Positions 1 to 8,463 of a stretch of 64,000 nt of DNA are shown in pieces (position 1 is the first letter of the stretch; every line of letters starts with the position of its first letter). The position numbers and the translations under genes were made by a program. Under the pieces are notes generated by a model. It searched no databases. It saw nothing but the letters and a program-made list of their open reading frames with translations, and had not been told where the DNA came from. The DNA is from Acidobacteriota bacterium (GTDB lineage: Bacteria > Acidobacteriota > Thermoanaerobaculia > UBA5066 > Gp7-AA6), in contig DAHUXD010000036.1 of assembly GCA_027307335.1 (NCBI GenBank), positions 1 to 64,000 of the forward strand, written 5' to 3'.

Positions 1-1196
1 TGATCGCGTTCCTCGGCATCGCGCTCGCCGCCGCGGCCGCCTTCGCGCTTCCGGGCTCCTCCAGCGGCCCGGGCGCCGCCGGGCTCCTGCGGCGAGGGCC
101 CCGGTCGCGCCGCGCCGCCGCCGTTCTGGCCGCGGCCGCGCTCCTCCTCGCGCTCCTCGCCGCCCTCCTCTCGCCGCGGCGGGCCGTGTCGCTCGACGCA
201 CTCCGCGCAGTCGCGGTCTTCGCGCTGCTCCTTCCGCTCGGCGCCTCGGCCGCCGTCGCCCGCGGCCGGCACTGGCTCGCCGGGACGTTCCTCGGCGCGA
301 CGGCGGTCAACGCGATCGTCTCGCTCCTCGAGAGCCGCGGCCTCTTCCACCCGTTTGCGCTGGAGACCTTCGGCTCGCGCCAGGAGACCGGCGCCTACGC
401 CGGCAACGTCGGCTACCTCGCGATCACGCTCTCGCTCGCCGCGGTCCTGTCCCTGGGGCTGCTGCTGACGGCGGTGCGGCCCCGCGTCCGCGTCGCGGCC
501 GCCGTCTCGCTCCTTCTCGACGCGGCGGCGCTCCTCGTGAACCAGAATCTCACCGCGCTGACCGCGGCGCTCGCGGGCGCGGCCGTGCTGCTCGGGATGC
601 TCCACGGCCGGCGAGCGGCGGTGCCGATGGCGGGCGCGGTGCTCGCGGCCGCGTTCGCCTTCGCCGCGTACCCGCCGCTCCGCTTTCGCGCGCGCGAGGC
701 GGTCGCGGCCGTGCGGACGGGCAACTGGGACGCGCTGGTGTCGTTCCGCGGCGGCGCGTGGGCGGCGGGCGTCGAGATGGCGCGGGACCGGCCGCTGACC
801 GGATACGGGCCCGGCACCTTCGGGGCCGAGTACGTGCCGCACCGGCTCGCCGCCGAGATCCGCGCGCGGCACCGGTTCGTGGCGCCGCTCCTGACCTCGA
901 GCTATGCCGAGGCCCATTGCGACTACCTTCAGGTCTTCAGCGACGCGGGAGCGCCGGCGGGGCTGCTCGTCCTCGCGGCGGTCGGGTGTCTCTTCGCGGC
1001 GCTCGTCCGCGCGGTCCGGCGCCGGCCGACGGCCGAGGCCGTGATCCTCCTCGGCGTCCTCGCCGCCTCGGCGACGGCGGCCCTGACGTGGTTCCCGCTG
1101 CAGCGCCCCGTGACGGCGGTTCCGATCCTGCTCGCCGCGGGCCGGGCCTGGCGGATCTCGGAGGAGCCCGCCGAGCCGGAGGAGACCGGCGGATGA
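1..1196 (+). CDS. O-antigen ligase / Wzy-like membrane protein (5' partial)
   Basis: The reading frame is open from base 3, so the true start lies before the window. The visible part is a series of hydrophobic segments. Near the C-terminus it has a motif beginning GYGPGTFGAEY and then AHCDYLQVFSDAG, the arrangement seen in Wzy_C/O-antigen ligase proteins, where the His-containing loop faces the periplasm. The likely role is joining or polymerising lipid-linked glycan at the inner membrane. The stop overlaps the next start as ATGA, so the two genes are probably translated together. The opposing strand carries a glycosyltransferase operon, which supports the polysaccharide role. Ligase and polymerase cannot be separated from this fragment. 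Confidence 0.75.
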   Translation, partial: IAFLGIALAAAAAFALPGSSSGPGAAGLLRRGPRSRRAAAVLAAAALLLALLAALLSPRRAVSLDALRAVAVFALLLPLGASAAVARGRHWLAGTFLGATAVNAIVSLLESRGLFHPFALETFGSRQETGAYAGNVGYLAITLSLAAVLSLGLLLTAVRPRVRVAAAVSLLLDAAALLVNQNLTALTAALAGAAVLLGMLHGRRAAVPMAGAVLAAAFAFAAYPPLRFRAREAVAAVRTGNWDALVSFRGGAWAAGVEMARDRPLTGYGPGTFGAEYVPHRLAAEIRARHRFVAPLLTSSYAEAHCDYLQVFSDAGAPAGLLVLAAVGCLFAALVRAVRRRPTAEAVILLGVLAASATAALTWFPLQRPVTAVPILLAAGRAWRISEEPAEPEETGG

Positions 1197-1726
1197 GACG
1201 GATCGCCGGCCTCGCCCTGATCGCCGCGCTCGTCGCCGTCGTCGTGCCGGACGTCGCGCGCTACCGCGCGGAGCGGCGCGTCGGCTGGGCCACGAACGCC
1301 TTCCGCGCGCTCCTCGACCGAGCCGGCGACCCGGAGACCGCTCGGAACATCCTGGAGGTCGGCGCGCTCGCGCTCTCGTCGACCGGAGCGCTCCCCGGCG
1401 ATCCGCGTCCCTGGATGGTCGTCGGGTCCTCGTTCCTCGTGACCGGACAGCCCGAGCGCGCCCTCGAGTTCTATCGCGAGGCGTTCGCGACCGGCGAGCG
1501 CTCCGAGATCGATCTCAACCTCGGCCGCGCCTACGGGCTCCTGCGCCGCGCCGACAGCGAGAGCGCCGCCTACGTCCGCGCCGGCTGGGTCAGCCCCGAA
1601 ATCCTGGCGACGCTCCCCGAGGCCGCGCGCGCGAAGGCGCAGGCGGAGATCGAGAGACTGGCGATACGGCTCTCCGAGGGGAAGCTCGACGCGCCGCCGC
1701 CGCTGCCGGCGGAGGAGAGGCGGTGA
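1193..1726 (+). CDS. TPR-like membrane-anchored protein, partner of O-antigen ligase
   Basis: 177 aa. An N-terminal hydrophobic segment (about residues 4-20) is followed by helical sequence resembling one or two tetratricopeptide units, for example GQPERALEFYREAF and the following LNLGRAYGLLRRAD. O-antigen ligase-family genes are often followed by, or fused to, TPR proteins, which probably act as periplasmic scaffolds. The ATG overlaps the upstream stop by four bases. Function beyond a scaffold role is inference. Confidence 0.6.
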   Translation: MRRIAGLALIAALVAVVVPDVARYRAERRVGWATNAFRALLDRAGDPETARNILEVGALALSSTGALPGDPRPWMVVGSSFLVTGQPERALEFYREAFATGERSEIDLNLGRAYGLLRRADSESAAYVRAGWVSPEILATLPEAARAKAQAEIERLAIRLSEGKLDAPPPLPAEERR

Positions 1727-1743
1727 GCGGCTGTCGGACGCCC

Positions 1744-1829
1744 CTCACCCCTACCCCCTCTCCCGGAGGGAGAGGGGTGGCTGTTCGTTGTATGCCTCAC
1801 CCCTACCCCCTCTCCCGGAGGGAGAGGGG
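1744..1829. repeat. Tandem pair of 34-bp palindromic (REP-like) repeats
   Basis: Two identical 34-bp copies (1744-1777 and 1796-1829), same orientation, separated by 18 bp. Each has a pyrimidine-rich head (CTCACCCCTA) and a hairpin with arms CCCTCTCCC / GGGAGAGGG. They fill the gap between two convergent genes. A third copy in reverse orientation is at 57450-57483 and a degraded one at 38703-38726. Likely role: 3'-end hairpin or bidirectional terminator. Confidence 0.85.
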
Positions 1830-1831
1830 AG

Positions 1832-2590
1832 CTATCTCTTGTCGCGGAAGATCCGGCTCGACCAGATCCTCCAGACGTGGAGCTTGTACAGCGCCATCGT
1901 CTTCAGGATCGCGAGTCCGTAGCGCACCGAGGGTCCGAAGGCGATCTGCGAGGCCTCGTCGAAGTACCGCGTCTCGATCGGGATCTCGCGGATGCGGAGG
2001 CCCTTCGCCATGCCCTGCGCGATGATCTCCGTGTCGAAGACGAAGCCATCCGAGTTCGCCTCGAGGTTCACGGTCTCGAGGTACCGGCGCGTGTACGCGC
2101 GGAAGCCGCTGTGGTACTCGGTCAGGTAGATCAGGAAGGTCGCGTTCTCGATCGCCGTCAGCAGGATGTTTCCGAGGTACTTCCACTTCGGCATGCCGCC
2201 CTGGATCGGCCGACCGCCCAGCATGCGGCTGCCGAACGCAGCGTCGTAGCTCCCGTCGGCCAGCGCCTCGAGGAGGTGCGGAATGACGGTGGGGTCGTAC
2301 TGGTGGTCGGGGTGGACCATGACCACCACGTCCGCTCCCCGCTCGAGCGCCGTGCGGTAGCACGTCTTCTGGTTGCCGCCGTAGCCGCGGTTCTTCGGAT
2401 GCACGACGACGTGAATGCCGAGCTTCCGGGCGATCTCGACGGTCCGGTCCCGGGAGGCGTCGTCCACGAGGATGACCTCGTCCACGTGGTCCTTCGGCAC
2501 GTCCGCCCACGTGCGCTCGAGCGTCTGCTCCGCGTTGTACGCGGGCATGACGACGGCGACGCGGCGCCGCGGGCGAGCCTCAGATGCCAC
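1832..2590 (-). CDS. Glycosyltransferase family 2, dolichyl/polyprenyl-phosphate mannose synthase-like
   Basis: 252 aa GT-A fold enzyme. It has an N-terminal strand followed by PAYNAEQTLERTW, the nucleotide-sugar aspartates VDDAS (D43-D44), and PDHQYDP as the metal-binding region. It lacks the C-terminal membrane segments of GtrB-type proteins, as in soluble DPM1-like synthases. The predicted reaction is transfer of a hexose from NDP-sugar to polyprenyl phosphate. Start is GTG at 2590, inside the end of the upstream sugar-transferase gene (11-bp overlap). It is the last gene of the minus-strand glycan operon. Confidence 0.85.
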   Translation of the reverse strand: MASEARPRRRVAVVMPAYNAEQTLERTWADVPKDHVDEVILVDDASRDRTVEIARKLGIHVVVHPKNRGYGGNQKTCYRTALERGADVVVMVHPDHQYDPTVIPHLLEALADGSYDAAFGSRMLGGRPIQGGMPKWKYLGNILLTAIENATFLIYLTEYHSGFRAYTRRYLETVNLEANSDGFVFDTEIIAQGMAKGLRIREIPIETRYFDEASQIAFGPSVRYGLAILKTMALYKLHVWRIWSSRIFRDKR

Positions 2591-3950
2591 GGCGCGTCAG
2601 GACGACGGGGAGTGTGCGCAGCAGGATCGCGAGGTCGAGGAAAAACGACCAGTTGTTCAAGTACGCGAGATCGTAGCGCAACTTGATGTCGGGCTCGCTC
2701 GTGTACTCGCCCGAGATCTGCGCGAGGCCGGTGAGCCCCGGCCGCGCCGCATGGCGCAGCCCATAGCCCGGGATCGCCTTCGCGAACCGCTCCGCGAACT
2801 CGGGACGCTCGGGCCGCGGACCGACGAGACTCATGTCTCCGCACAGCACGTTCCAGAGCTGGGGGATCTCGTCGATGCGCGCGCCGCGCAGCGCGCGGCC
2901 GATCGCGGTCACGCGCGGATCGTCGGCCGTCGCGAGCACGGCGCCCGTCTCCACCTCCGCGCCCTCGCGCATCGTGCGCAGCTTCCAGAGCTGGAAGAGC
3001 CGGCCGTCGCGGCCGACGCGCGTCTGGCGGTAGAAGACGCCGCCGCGCGAGGTCGACGCGACGAGCGCCGCGGCGAGGGCGAGACCGGGCGCGAGCAGGA
3101 CCAGTCCGGCCGCCGCGGCCGCGGCGTCGAACGCGCGCTTGAAGAACGCGCCCGCGCCCTCGTTGGGCCTCACGCGCGCCTCGAGCAGGGGCAGGTCGCC
3201 CACGATGCGGAAGCGCAGCCGGCCGATCATCGTCTCGAACGGCGACGGCCAGACGAGGAGGTCCGCGCGCCAGCCCGCCGGAACGCGCGCCGCGATCTCG
3301 TCCCGCCACCACGATGCCTCCGGGGTGAGGATGACCTCGTCCACCGCCCGCGCCTCGACGATCGCGATGAGGTCCTCGACGGGGCCGAGCCCGGGAAGCC
3401 CGCGCGCATCGGACGCCGCGTCGCCGCCGACGACGCCGATGACCTCGACGCCCGTCCAGGCGTGCCGCCGGATCGTGTCGGCGATGAGAGCCGCCGCCGG
3501 GCCGCCGCCCACGATCACGGCGCGCCGTCGCGGCGCGGGGAACAGCCGGTCGAGCAGCGCGCGCCACGCGGCGAGCGCGAGACCGTTCGCCGCCAGATAG
3601 ACGACGAGGACCGAGCGTGGAAACGAGTAGGGCTGCGCGAGGAAGTAGACGGACGCGAGGGTCAGCAGCTGGATGCCGAGCGCCGGCAGCAGGAGCCGGC
3701 CGAGCGGCTCCCGGAAGCGCTCGTGGTCGCGGTAGAGGCCGAAGAAGGACAGGGAAGCGGCCTGGACGACGGCGACGATGACGATGTTCCAGAAGGTGAA
3801 CCGGACGCTGCCGGGTGGCAGGAGCGTCAGCGTGCCCGGAATGTCGACGTGCGCGCGCAGGAAGAAGGCGGCGTCGAGCGCGGCGATCGCGATCACGAGG
3901 TCGCCGGCGAGCGCGACGAGGCGGAAGGACGTGAGGCGGCGCCGCGCCAT
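2580..3950 (-). CDS. Polyprenyl-phosphate sugar-1-phosphate transferase (WbaP/WcaJ family)
   Basis: 456 aa. The N-terminus has several membrane helices, a central Rossmann-like domain follows (VIVGGGPAAALI), and the C-terminal catalytic domain is typical of bacterial sugar transferases: a membrane hairpin after FFKRAFD, then YRQTRVGRDG, WKLRTM, IDEIPQLWNVL and MSLVGPRPERPEF. Family members start repeat-unit synthesis by moving a sugar-1-phosphate from a UDP-sugar to undecaprenyl phosphate. Start ATG at 3950 overlaps the upstream stop (ATGA). This is the likely priming enzyme for the polysaccharide made by this cluster. Confidence 0.9.
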   Translation of the reverse strand: MARRRLTSFRLVALAGDLVIAIAALDAAFFLRAHVDIPGTLTLLPPGSVRFTFWNIVIVAVVQAASLSFFGLYRDHERFREPLGRLLLPALGIQLLTLASVYFLAQPYSFPRSVLVVYLAANGLALAAWRALLDRLFPAPRRRAVIVGGGPAAALIADTIRRHAWTGVEVIGVVGGDAASDARGLPGLGPVEDLIAIVEARAVDEVILTPEASWWRDEIAARVPAGWRADLLVWPSPFETMIGRLRFRIVGDLPLLEARVRPNEGAGAFFKRAFDAAAAAAGLVLLAPGLALAAALVASTSRGGVFYRQTRVGRDGRLFQLWKLRTMREGAEVETGAVLATADDPRVTAIGRALRGARIDEIPQLWNVLCGDMSLVGPRPERPEFAERFAKAIPGYGLRHAARPGLTGLAQISGEYTSEPDIKLRYDLAYLNNWSFFLDLAILLRTLPVVLTRRGI

Positions 3951-5089
3951 CAGGACCGCGCCGTCCGCGTCCAGACCGGACGGGCGTAGCCGGCGAGCCC
4001 CGCCGCCACGCCGAGGGCGAGCGCGACGTTGATCACGCCGAAATAATAGAGCCTCCCCACGGAGCCGCCGCCGCTCGGCGTCCACCGCGACGCGGCGAGG
4101 AGAAGGGCCGCCAGAGCGAGCACGGCGGCGCCGGCCGGGCGCAGCGCCGGAGAGCCGAGGGCGGCGAGCGCCGCGGCGAGACCCGCGAGCGGCGCGAGCC
4201 AGCGCGCCGCCTTGCGCGAGAGAAACGCGAACGACAGGCGCGGCCGCGAGCGCGCGAACCAGAGCCAGCGCTCGCGCCGCAGCACCTGGCCGGCGCCGAT
4301 CCCGATGCGGAAGCGACGCGCCGCCTCGGCCCCGGCATCGCGGGCCGCGTCCTCGCGCGCCACCGCGTTCCCCGCGAAGACGACGCGCCGCCCGGACCGC
4401 GCGACCCGCACCGGGATCAGGAAGTCGTCCATGGAGGTCGTGTCCGGCGGCAGCGGCGTCACCAGCTCCCGGCGCGCCGCGTAGATCCCCCCGTTCGCGC
4501 CGAGGCAGACGCCGAGCGCCCCCTCCGCCTCCTTCAGGGCCGTCTCGCGGTCCCAGTAGACGGCCTCGGGCGTCCCGCGCGCGCCGGGCGCCGTCTCGAA
4601 ACGGAGGCGGCCGCAGGCCGCCCCGACGTCCGGATCCGCGAAGGCCGCGGCGAGGGCTCTCACGGCTCCCGGCTCGAAGGCGGTGTTCGCGTCGGTGAAG
4701 ACGATGAGATCGGCCGACGAGGCGCGCACGAGATCGTTCAGCACGGACGCCTTGCCGCGCCGCTCCGGGAACTCGACGACGCGCACCCGCCCGTCCCCGG
4801 CCGCCCGTGCCGCGGCGGCCGTGCCGTCGGCGGACCCGTCGCAACCGACCGTGATCGAGAGCCGTCCCGGCGCCTCCTGCGCGAGGAGGTTCGAGACCCT
4901 GGCGCCGATGACCCTCTCCTCGTCCGCCGCGGAGATCACGACCTCGACGCTCGGCGAGCCGAGGCCGGCCGCCGGGCCGGCGTGCCGTGCGCGCGCCGCC
5001 AGCCGCAGGACGAGCGGCGGGTAGACGAGGTAGGACCATGCGGCGAGGAGGATCGACAGCGCCGCGAGCGAGACGGCGAGCGCCGTCAC
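3950..5089 (-). CDS. Membrane-associated glycosyltransferase family 2
   Basis: 379 aa. An N-terminal membrane helix is followed by a GT2 catalytic domain, with DGSADGTAAAARAAG as the nucleotide-binding segment and FTDANTAFEPGAV as the DxD-like region. The acceptor-side motif is probably in MDDFLIPVRVARSGRRV. Three or four C-terminal hydrophobic stretches follow. This layout is common in processive or envelope glycan transferases. Start is GTG at 5089, because its GTGA overlaps the upstream stop, the spacing used throughout this operon. Substrate unknown. Confidence 0.8.
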   Translation of the reverse strand: MTALAVSLAALSILLAAWSYLVYPPLVLRLAARARHAGPAAGLGSPSVEVVISAADEERVIGARVSNLLAQEAPGRLSITVGCDGSADGTAAAARAAGDGRVRVVEFPERRGKASVLNDLVRASSADLIVFTDANTAFEPGAVRALAAAFADPDVGAACGRLRFETAPGARGTPEAVYWDRETALKEAEGALGVCLGANGGIYAARRELVTPLPPDTTSMDDFLIPVRVARSGRRVVFAGNAVAREDAARDAGAEAARRFRIGIGAGQVLRRERWLWFARSRPRLSFAFLSRKAARWLAPLAGLAAALAALGSPALRPAGAAVLALAALLLAASRWTPSGGGSVGRLYYFGVINVALALGVAAGLAGYARPVWTRTARS

Positions 5090-6273
5090 CCGCGCGGCTC
5101 CGCGCGCCGCCGCAGCGCGTCGGCGAACCGCGCCCCGATCCGGTCCCAGCCGTACGCCGCCTCGACGCGCGCCCGGGCCGCGGCGGCCTGACGCCGGGCC
5201 CCGGCCGGATCGGCGAGCAGCGCCACGACGGCCGCGGCGAACGCCTCTGGCGAGTCCGCGATCCGCACCTCCCCGGGAGAAAAGTCGAGCCCCTCGGCGC
5301 CGACGGGCGTCGAGACGACCGGCACGCCGCAGGCGGCGGCCTCGAGGATCTTCAGCCGCGTGCCGCCGCCGGCGGCGAGCGGGACGACGGCGACGGCCGC
5401 GCGGGCCCAGTGAGGCCGCGTGTCGCCGCCCTCCCCGAGGAGGACGAAGTCGGGCCGGGCGAGCCGCGAGAGGTCCGGCGGAGCGCCGCGGCCGAGCACC
5501 TCCGCGCGCGCCCCCGGGCGGCGCTCGCGCACGAGCGGCCAGACGCGCTCGGCGAACCAGCGAATCCCCTCCGCGTTCGGAGGCCACGAGAGATCGCCCA
5601 CGAAGAAGACCGTCTCCTCCGGCGCGACCGCGCCGCGGAAGGGGTACCGGGAGAGGTCCACGCCGTTCGGCACGACGAGGGGCTTCGCGGCGCCGAGCTC
5701 GGCGAGAGCGGCCGCGTCGCTGCGCGACACGCAGGAGACCCCGTCGGCGCGGCGGACCAGCGCCTTCTCCAGCCTCCGCACGCGCGGCGCCTGCCCGCGC
5801 GCGAACCGCCGTCGGGCCGCGGACGACGCGGTCTCCCCCATCCGCTCCCAGATCCGGGAGTCGAGGTTGTGAAAGTCGATCCACACGGGGGCGCCGGCGG
5901 CCTCGGCGGCCGGAGCGACGTGGTACGCGTGGGCGACGATCCACGCGGGGCGGCGCTCGGCGCACGCGCTCGCGAGCCGGCGCGCGAGGTCGCGCGACCG
6001 GTAGAGGATCGCGGAGTACGGCTCCCCGGTCGCGAGGCTCGCGAGGACGGCCGCCGGCCGGCGCGCCGCGCGCGCCCGTTGCGGCACCCACTCGACGGCG
6101 ACGCCCTCCGGCACCGCGCCGCCCCCGTATGCCCGCTCCGGGTCGAGCAGCGAGAACGCGCGCACCTCGAAACGCTCCACGAGCGCCGCGAGGAGGTGGT
6201 AGTTGCGGATCGCGAGGCCGTCCCGGGAGGGGTGCGGCGGCCTCGGCAGCACGCTGTAGACGAGCGGCTTCAT
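5086..6273 (-). CDS. Glycosyltransferase family 4 / group 1
   Basis: 395 aa GT-B enzyme. The N-terminal domain begins with a PRPPHPSRDGLAIRNYHLL motif typical of group 1 transferases. The C-terminal domain has FVGDLSWPPNAEGIRWF and the UDP-sugar binding region PLAAGGGTRLKILEAAACG with the EX7E-type glutamate. The carrier is probably the growing lipid-linked oligosaccharide at the cytoplasmic membrane face. ATG at 6273 overlaps the upstream stop. Sugar specificity is not predictable from sequence alone. Confidence 0.85.
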   Translation of the reverse strand: MKPLVYSVLPRPPHPSRDGLAIRNYHLLAALVERFEVRAFSLLDPERAYGGGAVPEGVAVEWVPQRARAARRPAAVLASLATGEPYSAILYRSRDLARRLASACAERRPAWIVAHAYHVAPAAEAAGAPVWIDFHNLDSRIWERMGETASSAARRRFARGQAPRVRRLEKALVRRADGVSCVSRSDAAALAELGAAKPLVVPNGVDLSRYPFRGAVAPEETVFFVGDLSWPPNAEGIRWFAERVWPLVRERRPGARAEVLGRGAPPDLSRLARPDFVLLGEGGDTRPHWARAAVAVVPLAAGGGTRLKILEAAACGVPVVSTPVGAEGLDFSPGEVRIADSPEAFAAAVVALLADPAGARRQAAAARARVEAAYGWDRIGARFADALRRRAEPRG

Positions 6274-7196
6274 CGGGCCGGCGCGGCGAACGCGGTGCGG
6301 CGGCGCAGCGCCGCGGCGTACCGGGTGCGGCGGCGGCGTCCCGCGTCGCCCGGCGTCAGCAGCGCCGCCGCGTACCGCAGCGCCGCCCCCGCGTCGAGCG
6401 AGAGGCCCGCGGCGCGGGCGGCGCGCGGACCGTGGTGCTTCCGCGCGTACCGCACGAGCGAGGCGTGGAGGTGCCCGAACAGCGCGTCGCCGCCGGAGCG
6501 CCCGCCCTCGTGGAGGACCCGCGCCTCCGGCTCGTAGAGGATGCGCCACTTGCGCGCGGCCCAGCGCGCCATGAGGTCGGTCTCCTCGGCGTAGAGGAAG
6601 AACGCCTCGTCGAAACCGCCCGCGTCGTCGAAGGCCTCGCGCCGCACGAGCAGCGCGGCGCCCATGAGCGCCTCGACCGACCGCGCCCGCGCGTGGTCCT
6701 GCCGCGTCGCGGTATGTCCCTCGAACGGCCGGCGCCCCCCGGCGAGAAAGGCGAGGCCCGAGCTCTCGCAGAAGATCCGCCAGGGAGTGGGCAGGCGCCG
6801 GATCGACGGCTGCAGCGTCCCGTCGCCATTCCACAGGCGCGGTCCGGCGGCGGCGGCCCGCCGGTCCGCGTCGAGCGCCGCCTCGAGCGCGGCCACGGCG
6901 CCGGGCGCCACCGCGGTGTCCGAGTTGAGGAAGAGGAGGTACGGCCGCACGGTCTCCCGCGCGCCGCGATTGCAGCCCGCGCCGTAGCCGCGGTTCGAGG
7001 TCTCGACGAGGAGCCGCGCCGATGGAACCCTCCTCGCGAGCGCGGGGCCGATGCCGTCGTGCGAGGCGTTGTCGACGACGACGATCTCCGCCCCGGGCGC
7101 CGTCGCCGCCACGGCCGCGGCCGCGCGCAGCGTCTCCGGCGCGGTCCGGAAGTGCACGATCACCGCCGAGACCCGCTCTCCCGCGGCGTCCGTCAC
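6270..7196 (-). CDS. Glycosyltransferase family 2, rhamnosyltransferase-like
   Basis: 308 aa. Early motifs are VIVHFRTAPETL, VVDNASHDG and NRGYGAGCNRGA, then LFLNSDTAV (DxD-like), a GAALLVRREAF segment and FFLYAEETDLMARW, the acid-pair motif of the rhamnosyltransferase-like GT2 group. The protein appears soluble. GTG at 7196 forms a GTGA overlap with the upstream ATPase stop, so translation is probably coupled. Likely adds a deoxyhexose to the lipid-linked oligosaccharide; this is inferred from family resemblance. Confidence 0.82.
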   Translation of the reverse strand: MTDAAGERVSAVIVHFRTAPETLRAAAAVAATAPGAEIVVVDNASHDGIGPALARRVPSARLLVETSNRGYGAGCNRGARETVRPYLLFLNSDTAVAPGAVAALEAALDADRRAAAAGPRLWNGDGTLQPSIRRLPTPWRIFCESSGLAFLAGGRRPFEGHTATRQDHARARSVEALMGAALLVRREAFDDAGGFDEAFFLYAEETDLMARWAARKWRILYEPEARVLHEGGRSGGDALFGHLHASLVRYARKHHGPRAARAAGLSLDAGAALRYAAALLTPGDAGRRRRTRYAAALRRRTAFAAPAR

Positions 7197-8347
7197 TCGC
7201 CCCACAGCTCGCCGCTCCAGAGGCGGTCGAGGAAGACGCGCCACGGGAGGACCTCGATGCCGTCCTCCGTGACGCGCGGGCTCGGCTCGAGCGAGGCGAC
7301 CACCCGTCGGCGCACCGTCGGCTGGTCGACGGCGAGCTGCCGCAGGCCCTTCAGGTGGTCCGAGGTGACCCGGGCGGCGGCGCGGGCGTCCACCGCGCAG
7401 CGCAGGTCGCCGATCACGAAGTCCACCTCGATGCCGCTCGCGAGCCGCCAGTACGACAGGTCGTGGTACCGCTCGCGGTAGTGCGTCGCCGCGGTCAGCT
7501 CGTGGAAGACCCAGTTCTCGAAGGCGCGGCCGAAGAGCTCCGAGCCCGGCGCGAGCGTGCCGCGGCCGGCCAGGACGTTGACGAGGCCCACGTCTGCGAA
7601 GAAGAACTTCGGTGCGCCGATCACGCGCCGCTTCGGCCGCTGGGTGAACGCCGGCAGGAAGCGGCCGAGACGGGTGTCGACGAGGATCCCGTAGTACTCG
7701 CGCGCGGTCGGCGCGGAAACGCCGCACTCCCGGGCGATCGTGGCGTAGTTGACGAGGTCGGTGTCGGCGAGCGCGGCCCGGGTCAGGAACCCCGAGAACG
7801 CCGGCAGGCTCCGGGTGAGGCCCGCCTGGAGGACCTCCTCCTTCAGGTACCGCTGCAGGTAGGCGCGCAGGGCGCGGCCGGGCGACTCGGAGAGGTAGTG
7901 CCTCGGCAGATAGCCGTGGTTGAGCATCCGGACGAGGTCGAATCCGCGGCCGATCTCCGCCGACGTCAGGCCGAAGAGATCGAACCCGGCGACCCGCCCC
8001 GGCGGCAGGGCCGGCGAGGCCTGGCGCGCCGCGCGGGAGCTCGACCCCGACATCGCGAACACCCGGCCGCGGTTCTCGACGAGCCAGCGCACCTCGTCGA
8101 AGAGCGGCGGCACCCGCTGGATCTCGTCGATCACGACGACCGGGTCCTGCGGCACGTCCTCGAGCTCCTCGCGCAGCAGCGTCGGCCGCTCGCCGTAGCG
8201 CACGAACTCCTCGGTCTTGCCGAGGTCGATGCGGCGGGCGAGCGGGTAGAGCGTCCGCAGAAGCGTGCTCTTGCCGGTCTGACGGGGGCCCCAGAGAAAA
8301 AAGGACTCGCGCGGCCGCTCGGGGAGACGGACCAGGCGCCGAAACAT
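7193..8347 (-). CDS. AAA_14 / DUF4143 family ATPase
   Basis: 384 aa. Walker A GPRQTGKST lies near the N-terminus, with Walker B as VVVIDEIQRV. The C-terminal half matches the DUF4143 layout: a winged-helix-like segment (YATIARECGVSAPTAREYYGIL), then a restriction-nuclease-like core with FGRAFENWVFHEL and the S-G-I-E-VDFVI segment. Family role is poorly known; members are accessory ATPases, often variable between strains. It is the first gene of the minus-strand operon and is coupled by GTGA to the glycosyltransferase genes, which is unusual. A -10-like box sits 7 nt before its ATG. Confidence 0.85.
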   Translation of the reverse strand: MFRRLVRLPERPRESFFLWGPRQTGKSTLLRTLYPLARRIDLGKTEEFVRYGERPTLLREELEDVPQDPVVVIDEIQRVPPLFDEVRWLVENRGRVFAMSGSSSRAARQASPALPPGRVAGFDLFGLTSAEIGRGFDLVRMLNHGYLPRHYLSESPGRALRAYLQRYLKEEVLQAGLTRSLPAFSGFLTRAALADTDLVNYATIARECGVSAPTAREYYGILVDTRLGRFLPAFTQRPKRRVIGAPKFFFADVGLVNVLAGRGTLAPGSELFGRAFENWVFHELTAATHYRERYHDLSYWRLASGIEVDFVIGDLRCAVDARAAARVTSDHLKGLRQLAVDQPTVRRRVVASLEPSPRVTEDGIEVLPWRVFLDRLWSGELWGE

Positions 8348-8354
8348 GGACTTT

Positions 8355-8360
8355 ACTTTA
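8355..8360 (-). promoter_or_regulatory. -10-like box (TAAAGT) for ATPase/glycan operon
   Basis: On the minus strand TAAAGT ends 7 nt before the ATG of the ATPase gene, in a locally AT-rich stretch. No good -35 was seen. The spacing implies a leaderless or near-leaderless transcript. Confidence 0.45.
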
Positions 8361-8463
8361 TCATGATATTCGAAGTCGGCGCCTTCGGCTGTTGCCTATT
8401 TTATTGTGCAATGCGCGGAGGGCTCCCCCGCCGGCATCCTGCCCCGCGATATAAGGCGGAGCC

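Noticed and set aside
2415-3989. Long plus-strand frames opposite the sugar transferase
   Set aside because: Shadow frames with Arg/Ala-rich composition and no domain; the minus-strand gene has clear catalytic motifs.
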